From Flagellimonas sp947499585 (GTDB lineage: Bacteria > Bacteroidota > Bacteroidia > Flavobacteriales > Flavobacteriaceae): DNA of 64,000 nt. The notes under the pieces are model-generated. The model ran no database searches, was not told the origin of the DNA, and was given only the letters and a program-made list of their open reading frames with translations. This document shows positions 1-7,320 of this stretch, in pieces. Location: the NCBI RefSeq assembly GCF_044596045.1, contig NZ_CP138995.1, forward strand, positions 2,542,001 to 2,606,000. Reading direction: 5' to 3'. The translations under genes were made by a program, and so were the position numbers. Positions within the stretch are counted from its first letter, which is position 1. Every line of letters begins with the position of its first letter.

Positions 1-962
1 CCTATGATTTTTTCACCAAAAAACTCCCCGTTTCTTACACCCAGTCCATAACCGGTCTGTATACCGTCTGCAAGTATTCGAGGGGTTACCATTTTTTGAT
101 ATGAAACTGAGTCGATAAAAATGCCCAAGGACCATTGTTTTGGAAATTGGGCAAGCATAATGGATGTTGCCGTCAAACCTCCATCCCCTTTAATCCAAGG
201 CCAATGTGGGTATGGAATGTATGAATTGCCTTTCTTTTCCCAATAGGGGGACATTTCTGGTAATGAATCTGCTTCTGCAATCAATTTTAGACCCATGTCC
301 CCAGGTTCGTTGATCACCCGATCAAATTCTTGTTGTAAGGATCGTTGGGTAATCCTTTCCACAATCATTCCCATTAAAAGGAAGCCAGAATTGCAGTAAC
401 TGTAATTGGTACCTGGTTCAAAAAGTAAGCCATTCGTGGCAAAAAAGGAATAGAAATCCTTTTTGGTAGGATTTTTGCCCGTTCCCACATACATCGAATC
501 AATTGCCGTTGCGTATTCTGGAAGGCCAGAGGTATGACTGATCATGTGCGCCAGGGTAATTTTCTTTGCTTGCTCCGAATTGGGAAAATCTGGTAACAGC
601 TCTAACAAGGTCTGATTCAGCGACAATTTTTCTTCTTCTACCAATTTCATGACCAAGGTGGAACCTATCAATTTGGAGATAGATGCAATCTTAAATCGGG
701 TGGTATTGGAAACCGATTTGATTTTTGCGGTATCCACATACCCAAAACCGCGGTTGTACAAGGTATCTGTTCCCTTCATTATAGCTACTGAAAAACCTAC
801 TACCTCTCCTTTTTTTATGATGGATTGACCTAATGAGTCCAATTTCGCAAGAGATGCATTATCAACTGCATTGGTGTCCTCGGGAGTTGATTTGCACGCT
901 ACAACTCCTATCAGCGTAGTTATAAGAAATACAGAAAATATTTTTAAAGCTATTTTTCTCAA
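1..962 (-). CDS. Serine hydrolase (beta-lactamase/DD-peptidase fold), lipoprotein, 3' end cut off by window
   Basis: About 320 residues are visible and the C-terminus runs off the left edge of the window. The N-terminus is a lipoprotein signal ending in GVVAC (Cys about residue 23), so the enzyme is probably anchored in the periplasm or on the outer membrane. The beta-lactamase-family SxxK nucleophile motif is SISK, followed by an SHTSG motif and the second motif YCN. These belong to the class C beta-lactamase / esterase / DD-peptidase superfamily, and substrate cannot be told from sequence. No ATG start is available; I chose the TTG at 962 (M-R-K-I), with another TTG two codons upstream. A second member of the family lies at 62405-63547. 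The gene is separated by about 50 bp from the next minus-strand gene upstream and could be co-transcribed with it. Confidence 0.85.
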   Translation of the reverse strand, partial: MRKIALKIFSVFLITTLIGVVACKSTPEDTNAVDNASLAKLDSLGQSIIKKGEVVGFSVAIMKGTDTLYNRGFGYVDTAKIKSVSNTTRFKIASISKLIGSTLVMKLVEEEKLSLNQTLLELLPDFPNSEQAKKITLAHMISHTSGLPEYATAIDSMYVGTGKNPTKKDFYSFFATNGLLFEPGTNYSYCNSGFLLMGMIVERITQRSLQQEFDRVINEPGDMGLKLIAEADSLPEMSPYWEKKGNSYIPYPHWPWIKGDGGLTATSIMLAQFPKQWSLGIFIDSVSYQKMVTPRILADGIQTGYGLGVRNGEFFGEKII

Positions 963-1015
963 AACCAATAGTTAACAGCAGAAGTTAAGTTAAATTTTTC
1001 AATTTGCTGATTCGT

Positions 1016-2923
1016 CTAAAGGGTATTTAAAAAAGTGGTCAGGTCCATCTCTTTATCAAGGGCCAATTTCTTTTTTAATCGGTATTTGGATTTCAAAATA
1101 CTATCTGGAAGTACGTTCAGCGTAGCTGCAATCTCCTTTGTGGTCAAATTCATCCGCAAAAAGACAGCCAAACGAATTTCTTTTTCTGAGATATCATGGT
1201 ATAGCGTTTTGAGCTTTTGGTCAAAGTCATTGTGCACTTCGGAGAAATAGGACTTAAAGACTTCCCAATCCTTGTCCGAAGCGTTCTGCTTTTTTAGGAG
1301 CATCACAATACGGCGGAACTCTACCTTAAATTTTTCCGGAGAATTTTTAAGGTTTTCCAGATTCTCTTTGAGTTCTTGGATAAAGGTGTTTTTCTGCACC
1401 AAATGCAGGGTCTGGCTGGTCAATTCTTTTTTCTTGTGCTCGATTTCCTGTTTATAGATTTCTTCTTGTTTTTCGCGTGCTATTTTGTTCTTTTTTATGC
1501 GTTGTCGAAAGCCGAAAAATAGTAAACCCGAAAGTGCTATGCCCGAAAATGCTCCGCCTGCATATAATCCTTTTTGTAAGTTATCAGCCCTTGATTTCTC
1601 GTTTAATGTTTTGATTTCTTCTTCCTGTAGGGCGATTTCGGCTTCTTTCTTTTCGGTTTCGAAAACAGTCCGCAATTCTTCTATTTGCTGAGACTTTTTA
1701 ATGGTGAAAATGCTATCCTTTAACTTGCTGTACAACTCAAAGTCGGCCATGGCCCTTTCATATTCCTTTAATTGACGGAAAGATTTAGATCGATGTAAAT
1801 AAGCGTCGGATGCCTGAGGAATTGCTCCAATGCTATCTGAAATACCAATGGCTTTTCCAAAATAAGGAAGGGCTCGGGAAGGTTGGTTCATTTTATTGTA
1901 CATAACACCTAAACTGGTGAATGCTTCATTGATTTCCGTAGGGTTTTCCATTTGCCCATATATCATAATAGAGTTATTTAGACTTTCAAGTGCTTTTTGG
2001 TCACGGTTTAAACTGCTATATGCATTGCCTAAAATGTTATGTGCACTGGCTTCCGTCAATCTAAATTCGTTTTCTTTAGCAACTTCAATGCAACGCAAAA
2101 GATATTCTATGGCCTTTTCTGGCTGGTTTTGGAATACCATATTCTCACCCATAAGCTTTAGGACATCACTTTCCCAAAGCAAATCCTTGAACTTCGTATA
2201 GACTTTTAAAGCTTGTTCAAGGTAAATAAAACTCTGTTGATAGTTTTCCAATTTCATCTCCGTTTGGCCTAATGCATTATATGCATCTGCCTCAAATAGA
2301 GGGTCTTTGGCTCGTGCTTTATATAACTCAAGCGACCTTAGCTGATTCTTTAAAGCTAAATTGTACTGGCCTTTTCTTACATTGATATCAGCCAGTGCGT
2401 GATACGTAGATCCAATATATTTGAAATCAATTTCTCTTGCGTTTTTAACTGTATCCCTGTTGTTAAAAAGGGCAATATTCTTGTTTAGATATTCTTCGGC
2501 TTTGGTGAAATCATTTTTCTTGTTATACAGCACGGCAAGTCCCATGTTTACGGTAAGAAGACCTCTTATATTTCTCAGACTTTCGGCTATGTCCAAGGCT
2601 GCTTGCTTGTAGTAGAGGGCGGAGTCAAGCTGGTCTTTGTTCAAAAAATAGAAACTTAGATTATTATAGGCTTGACCAAGGCCTTTTCCATTTTTTAATT
2701 CTTTGGAAATACGAACGGATTCTTGGGCATATTTATAGGCCTCATCAGGATTCGAGAAACTTAAATTCTGAAAGATGAGTGACCCAAGGTTTATCTTGAT
2801 AGTGTCAATAGCTTGTTTGTTGTACTCTCTTATTAAACTATCAATATTTTTATATTCCTGGGCGTGTAGCAGGTTACAAAGACAAAAACCACCTACTAGA
2901 AGTAACTTGAAGAGGGATCTCAT
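1016..2923 (-). CDS. TPR-repeat membrane regulator with C-terminal LuxR-like HTH (copy 2 of tandem pair)
   Basis: 635 residues. A signal peptide (about 1-21) is followed by a helical region of tetratricopeptide repeats (about 30-400), a short coiled coil, one transmembrane segment (about 453-472, rich in Gly/Leu), a second charged coiled coil, and a C-terminal helical domain with a LuxR-type helix-turn-helix (about 577-625; S-E-K-E-I-R-L and T-T-K-E-I-A). In Bacteroidota this architecture is read as a periplasmic TPR sensor linked to a cytoplasmic DNA-binding domain; ligand and targets are unknown. It overlaps the upstream paralogue by 4 bp (ATGA at 2920-2923), so the two are translated together. 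The last 155 residues differ from the paralogue at only about 13 positions, while the TPR halves are much more divergent. DNA binding is inferred from the HTH only. Confidence 0.8.
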   Translation of the reverse strand: MRSLFKLLLVGGFCLCNLLHAQEYKNIDSLIREYNKQAIDTIKINLGSLIFQNLSFSNPDEAYKYAQESVRISKELKNGKGLGQAYNNLSFYFLNKDQLDSALYYKQAALDIAESLRNIRGLLTVNMGLAVLYNKKNDFTKAEEYLNKNIALFNNRDTVKNAREIDFKYIGSTYHALADINVRKGQYNLALKNQLRSLELYKARAKDPLFEADAYNALGQTEMKLENYQQSFIYLEQALKVYTKFKDLLWESDVLKLMGENMVFQNQPEKAIEYLLRCIEVAKENEFRLTEASAHNILGNAYSSLNRDQKALESLNNSIMIYGQMENPTEINEAFTSLGVMYNKMNQPSRALPYFGKAIGISDSIGAIPQASDAYLHRSKSFRQLKEYERAMADFELYSKLKDSIFTIKKSQQIEELRTVFETEKKEAEIALQEEEIKTLNEKSRADNLQKGLYAGGAFSGIALSGLLFFGFRQRIKKNKIAREKQEEIYKQEIEHKKKELTSQTLHLVQKNTFIQELKENLENLKNSPEKFKVEFRRIVMLLKKQNASDKDWEVFKSYFSEVHNDFDQKLKTLYHDISEKEIRLAVFLRMNLTTKEIAATLNVLPDSILKSKYRLKKKLALDKEMDLTTFLNTL

Positions 2924-4800
2924 AATGAATTCAAAAATTGGTTCAAATCGGTTTCCTTGTCCAGCGCCAATTTCTTTTTTAATCGATATTTGGATTTTAG
3001 GATACTATCTGGCAGCACATTCAAGGTAGCAGCAATCTCCTTGGTGGTCAGGTTCATGCGTAAAAAGGCAGCCAGTCTTATTTCTTTTTCTGAAATGTCT
3101 GGGTAGAGGGTTTTTAGCTTCTGGTCAAAGTCGTTATGGACATCAGCAAAATAGGTTTTAAAAACTTCCCAGTCTTTGTCAGAGGCATTTTCCTTTTTTA
3201 GGAGCATCACAATCCGACGGAACTCTGCTTTGAACTTTTCGGGAGAGCTTTTGAGGTTTTCCAAGTTCTCTTTAAGTTCTTGGATAAAAGTGTTTTTTTG
3301 GACTAGATGCAAAGTCTGACTGGTCAGCTCTTTTTTCTTGTGCTCGATTTCTTGTCTGTAAATTTCCTCCTGCTTTTCGCGAGCTATTTTGTTCTTCCTT
3401 ATTCGTTGACGGTATCCAAAGACAGATAATCCGAATAGGGCTAGGGCAGAGGCCATGCCACCGGCATAGAGCCCTTTGCGCAAATTACTGATTTCCACTT
3501 CCTGGTTCAGTGTCTCAATCTCTTTTTCTTGCAATGCGATTTCGGCTTCCTTTTTTTCGGTTTCGTAGATGGTTTTAAGTTCTTCGATTTGTTGAGACTT
3601 GGTTAAGTTGAAGATACTATCATTGATTTTTTGAAATTTTCTTTCATCCTTTAATGCATTTGCAGGTCTATCAAACGCTTCATTCGTGTATGCTCGATAT
3701 TTATATGCTTTTTGCTGTTGGTCCAGAGTTCCTAATGAGTCGGCAATTTTTAACGCTGTATTCAGATGGTACATTGAAAACGTATAATCTCCTTGGAAAG
3801 CAAGTACATTTCCAATTTCATTACGAATAGTGGATTCGTTCAGTTTGGAACCGAAGTTGAAGTTTTTTTGTAAACTTTGATGTAATAAATCATACGCTTT
3901 TACATAATCCAAACGCTTTTTAGATAGGATTCCAAGTTGTAGCAAAGAATTGACTTCCATATCAAGGATATTCAATTCTTTAGCCAATGCTAGGCTTTTT
4001 TCAAAAGAGTCTTCAGCTTTTTCTAAATTTTCAATGGCTAGGTATGATTTTCCTATGTCACAATAAGTTCGGCATTGCCATACTTTATCACCAAGATCAT
4101 TGTACATATCCAAGGCGCCTGAATAGTATGCGATGGCATTGGTATGGTTTCCTTGAAGATACTCAATGTAGCCAAGTTGTTTTTTAGTATCAGCATCTTG
4201 CCAAGGTTCTTCTTGAATGGTATCGAACATCCGCATACTTTTCAAGGTTTCTTCAAGTGCTATTTTATAGTTTCCCTTATCAATAAAAATTGTAGCTCTG
4301 GTTCTTATTGCATTCGCGAGGTTAAGGCTGTGTTTGATCTCTTTATTTATTACTATTACGCTATCATATAGCTTGATTGCCTTATGATAATTGCTCTTTA
4401 GCTGTTCTATTAGTGCGATTGCAGCAAGTGTTGTAGCTTTACGTTGTTGATTTTTTAGTTTGTTCCACTTATTTAGAGATTTTTCATACCAGTATAATGC
4501 AGAGTCGTTGGCGGCGGTCACCTTATAATACGTTCCGATATGATATAAAGCCACACCTTCACTTTCCTCCTTTCCCAACTTGGAAGAAAGCGTGAAAGCC
4601 TTAAAGGCATATACCTTCGCTTTTTCCGGAGTATTATAAATTTCCGCATAGAATAGCTCCTCCAGATTTTTAATTTTCGGCATTCCTTCAGAGATGGTAT
4701 CTTGAATATTAAGTAGACTATCCAACAATTTGTTATTCTGGCTAAAGCTAGAAGTGCCGAGAAAGCAAACTAAGGCCACGGTGAAGCATTTTAGCATCAT
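2920..4800 (-). CDS. TPR-repeat membrane regulator with C-terminal LuxR-like HTH (copy 1 of tandem pair)
   Basis: 626 residues, with the same order as its downstream neighbour: signal peptide (about 1-20), TPR array, coiled coil, one transmembrane helix, second coiled coil, C-terminal HTH. The TPR sensor half is clearly related to, but well diverged from, the second copy, whereas the linker plus HTH is almost identical. The pair may therefore see different signals while binding the same or similar DNA sites. Synonymous positions in the shared part differ often, which argues for an old duplication under selection rather than a recent copy. It is the first gene of the two-gene unit and is transcribed away from the cytolysin-like gene at 5115; the shared intergenic region is 314 bp. 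Control of that neighbour by these proteins is only an inference. Confidence 0.8.
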   Translation of the reverse strand: MMLKCFTVALVCFLGTSSFSQNNKLLDSLLNIQDTISEGMPKIKNLEELFYAEIYNTPEKAKVYAFKAFTLSSKLGKEESEGVALYHIGTYYKVTAANDSALYWYEKSLNKWNKLKNQQRKATTLAAIALIEQLKSNYHKAIKLYDSVIVINKEIKHSLNLANAIRTRATIFIDKGNYKIALEETLKSMRMFDTIQEEPWQDADTKKQLGYIEYLQGNHTNAIAYYSGALDMYNDLGDKVWQCRTYCDIGKSYLAIENLEKAEDSFEKSLALAKELNILDMEVNSLLQLGILSKKRLDYVKAYDLLHQSLQKNFNFGSKLNESTIRNEIGNVLAFQGDYTFSMYHLNTALKIADSLGTLDQQQKAYKYRAYTNEAFDRPANALKDERKFQKINDSIFNLTKSQQIEELKTIYETEKKEAEIALQEKEIETLNQEVEISNLRKGLYAGGMASALALFGLSVFGYRQRIRKNKIAREKQEEIYRQEIEHKKKELTSQTLHLVQKNTFIQELKENLENLKSSPEKFKAEFRRIVMLLKKENASDKDWEVFKTYFADVHNDFDQKLKTLYPDISEKEIRLAAFLRMNLTTKEIAATLNVLPDSILKSKYRLKKKLALDKETDLNQFLNSL

Positions 4801-4882
4801 TGTTTTGAGAGGTTGATTATTTCACCAAGATACCAATTATATCATTCGTTAAAACAATCGATTCCAGAAGGCAAAAAGGACT

Positions 4883-5045
4883 TGTCCATAAAAAGTCTGT
4901 AGATTTTTATTTATGACTCAACATAAAAATGCTTGTAATGCATTGTTTTTATTGATATTAACATGAATTTGAGTGCTTATCAAAAAACCTGCTGTCCATG
5001 GTGCTTTTGAATGAAATCCATGCTGCTTGTCCATACTTTGTCCAT
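4883..5045 (+). repeat. Four direct copies of TGTCCAT upstream of the cytolysin-like gene (candidate operator)
   Basis: TGTCCAT occurs at 4883-4889, 4993-4999, 5028-5034 and 5039-5045, all on the plus strand. The first and third share the ten-mer CTTGTCCATA. The last two are spaced 11 bp apart, about one helical turn. They end about 33 bp before the candidate -7 element, a usual place for an activator. Chance alone would rarely give four identical heptamers in 163 bp. Function as a protein-binding site is inferred. Confidence 0.45.
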
Positions 5046-5077
5046 GCCCAAAATTAGGGTCGGGGTGTTTTCTCCTC

Positions 5078-5085
5078 TAGGTTTG
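5078..5085 (+). promoter_or_regulatory. Candidate -7 element (TAGGTTTG) for the cytolysin-like gene
   Basis: TAGGTTTG matches the Bacteroidota -7 consensus TAnnTTTG and lies 29 bp before the ATG at 5115. The expected -33 TTG is poor (TTA at 5054-5056, spacer 21), which would fit a promoter needing an activator at the upstream repeats. The assignment is by pattern only. Confidence 0.35.
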
Positions 5086-5114
5086 GGGTGTTGAATCCTA
5101 AAAACCAAATAATT

Positions 5115-7193
5115 ATGAAAACAAATCAATCTCATTTAAAATTGTTGCCGTTGCTAGCTATATTTGTACTGTTACTCTTTTCTTGTAGCAGCGATAGCGA
5201 TTCCCCGGAAATTCCAACAGATGATGACCCCATTTCTCAAGATGATGACGGGCCAACACCAACCACTTTTAGAGGGGTGGTTGAACAAGGGGGCGAATTT
5301 GAAGAAGTACCCCAGTCACGAACAGACGAAACTTTGGCAGAGGGTGACGAATACCCCGATGATTATACCTCTGGTAGTGGTTCGGATGCTGAGACGCTAC
5401 GATTTATCTGTAAATCAAGAACAGTGAGTGTGACGGATGGTGCCGGAGAATTTCAAACATTGGGCGGTGTTGCCAGTGAAATATTTCCTGGAGCATTATT
5501 GCAGGGAAAAACCATTAACAATGTAAAGCCACAAGGCATCCCGCTTAAAAGAGCCGGAGGTAGTATCTCGTATAATCTAAATGATGGTAACCCAGAAGCA
5601 TCTCAAGACCTGACTGAAATGAGTGAGTCTCAAGTTCGACAAGCGATGAACGATATTATTGCGGGAAGCACTGGAGTGGTACCCGCCAATTTCGATTTGG
5701 ACTACGAAAATGTTTTTTCCGAAAAACAAGTTGCTTTGCAAATGGGACTTTCGTTTGAAGGTTACGGAGTAAAAGCTGAAGGTAAGTTATCGTTCAGTCA
5801 AGATAAAACCTATAACCGGGTTTTGATAAAACTCTATCAGTCGTACTACGATGTCAGTTATGATTTCCCAACGAGTTATGATGATGTTTTTGATGCTAGT
5901 GTAACTCCAGATGATTTGGACCGATTTATACAGCCAGATAATCCTGCTACCTACATTAAAAAGGTAACCTATGGTAGAATCTTTTACATGCTTGTTGAAT
6001 CCACTTCTTCTTTGGAAGTAATGAACACGCAAATTGACGCTTCGTACAAAAGCTTTGACAAGGAAATTGAAGGGAACTTGGAAACAGATAGTATGGAGAA
6101 AATGGAAGACCTCAAACTAAAAGTTATTGCCTATGGAGGTGATTCTCAAAATACGTTTTCCGGATTGGGAGAAACTAGTATTTCGGAATTGGCCGATATG
6201 TTAGCTGCGAGCACGGATATTAGAACTGGTTTGCCCTTGTCCTATGAAATTTACTCGTTAGAAGATCCATCCAAACAGGTAGGAACCAATATTTCTACCG
6301 AAATGGAGGTTGTGGAATGTCAATTAAAAGGCGTTTTGCCACCAGTGTTGTATTCAAACCTTGTAGATCTTTTTGAAGATGGTATTGGCGCGGCCACTCA
6401 AATTCAAAATGAATACACCGCTATCTTCAATGGCGCTGGAACGGAATATATTATTTTTAATGCATCTAGTGGGGCTGTCTCTGACCCTTATAGCATTAAA
6501 GATGCGACTGCTCCTTTAGGAGCGACCACTTTTGACAATGTTGGCGCAGCACTACGGCAATTTTTAGATGAAATCTTTATTTTCAATGCGCAAGGAACCG
6601 AATATGAACTTTTGGAATATGACTATAATGGTATTGCAAGTATCCCAACGGCACCAATAGGGGAGTTTAGGCAACGTGACGGTGCCAATAGACGATGGGT
6701 GGTCAATGATAAATTTTCAGAAGTAAATGATGTGAACGATAATTTTGCTGATGGATCATTTATTGGCCCAGAATCTAGAGATGTTGACTGTGTTTCATTT
6801 CCATTGTTTGGAAAAGGTATAAAAGCAGCTGTTAGAAGAGATAGATATATACAGCCCGTAGGTATTTATACGGAACCATTTTCCACAAGAATCATTAATG
6901 GAGAGGTTACCTCAACATATTATTATTCCCTGGACACAAACGGTAGTACCTATAGCAGAAGAAACTATTACAATCCGTACTCTGTTACGGTGCCAAGTGG
7001 TACCATTGGTTTTGGTGATTTCAATTGTTGGGAATCAGAACGAGATGTCAGCGCACTACGGGGAGCAGTAGAAGCAGCATGTAAAATAAACATTAATGGA
7101 GATGCCATTCAGCGTATATTATATTTTACACCTGAAGGGTTATTAGTTGTGAAAGATTTGGTAGGAGACGAGGAAGGTCCTTACGCATTATAA
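5115..7193 (+). CDS. Cholesterol-dependent-cytolysin-like (thiol-activated cytolysin family) lipoprotein
   Basis: 692 residues from the ATG at 5115; a TTG 27 bp upstream is in frame, but the signal peptide begins properly at this ATG. The lipobox is LFSC (Cys24), followed by an acidic Ser/Asp tail as in surface-exposed Bacteroidota lipoproteins. Residues about 115-400 carry the core of the CDC pore-forming fold: the IFPGALL strand (about 123-129), the VTYGR motif (284-288), and the paired glycines YGGD (340-343) at the bend between the central strands, ending near 400. Canonical CDCs then have domain 4 with the Trp-rich undecapeptide for cholesterol. Here that is absent, replaced by about 290 unrelated residues with two FN-x-x-GTEY repeats (about 438-448 and 490-498). 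Pore formation is inferred from the family. The target is unknown and cholesterol binding is unlikely. The gene stands alone with its own terminator. Confidence 0.8.
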   Translation: MKTNQSHLKLLPLLAIFVLLLFSCSSDSDSPEIPTDDDPISQDDDGPTPTTFRGVVEQGGEFEEVPQSRTDETLAEGDEYPDDYTSGSGSDAETLRFICKSRTVSVTDGAGEFQTLGGVASEIFPGALLQGKTINNVKPQGIPLKRAGGSISYNLNDGNPEASQDLTEMSESQVRQAMNDIIAGSTGVVPANFDLDYENVFSEKQVALQMGLSFEGYGVKAEGKLSFSQDKTYNRVLIKLYQSYYDVSYDFPTSYDDVFDASVTPDDLDRFIQPDNPATYIKKVTYGRIFYMLVESTSSLEVMNTQIDASYKSFDKEIEGNLETDSMEKMEDLKLKVIAYGGDSQNTFSGLGETSISELADMLAASTDIRTGLPLSYEIYSLEDPSKQVGTNISTEMEVVECQLKGVLPPVLYSNLVDLFEDGIGAATQIQNEYTAIFNGAGTEYIIFNASSGAVSDPYSIKDATAPLGATTFDNVGAALRQFLDEIFIFNAQGTEYELLEYDYNGIASIPTAPIGEFRQRDGANRRWVVNDKFSEVNDVNDNFADGSFIGPESRDVDCVSFPLFGKGIKAAVRRDRYIQPVGIYTEPFSTRIINGEVTSTYYYSLDTNGSTYSRRNYYNPYSVTVPSGTIGFGDFNCWESERDVSALRGAVEAACKININGDAIQRILYFTPEGLLVVKDLVGDEEGPYAL

Positions 7194-7207
7194 AATGATT
7201 TAGCTAC

Positions 7208-7260
7208 ACAGTCGGCCGCTCAGGTTGGGTTCAACAACTTGATGCCGGCTGTTATTTTTA
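7208..7260 (+). terminator. Candidate terminator after the cytolysin-like gene
   Basis: A 9-bp stem, ACAGTCGGC (7208-7216) pairing with GCCGGCTGT (7244-7252) with one G-U pair, is followed by a T-rich run. The loop is long (27 nt), so efficiency is uncertain. Confidence 0.45.
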
Positions 7261-7320
7261 TTCTCAAGAAATTGGAAATCTCTTTCTTAAGGTCTCAACT
7301 GCGCTCGACCTGACAAAGGA

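Larger units (their letters stand above)
4801..5114. promoter_or_regulatory. Divergent intergenic region (314 bp) between TPR regulator and cytolysin-like gene
   Basis: No gene is visible here. The stretch must hold the promoters of both the minus-strand TPR pair and the plus-strand cytolysin-like lipoprotein. It contains four copies of TGTCCAT on the plus strand and a -7-like element near 5078 (separate entries). A short TTTATG/CATAAA hairpin lies around 4910-4927 but has no U-tract and I give it no function. Confidence 0.5.
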
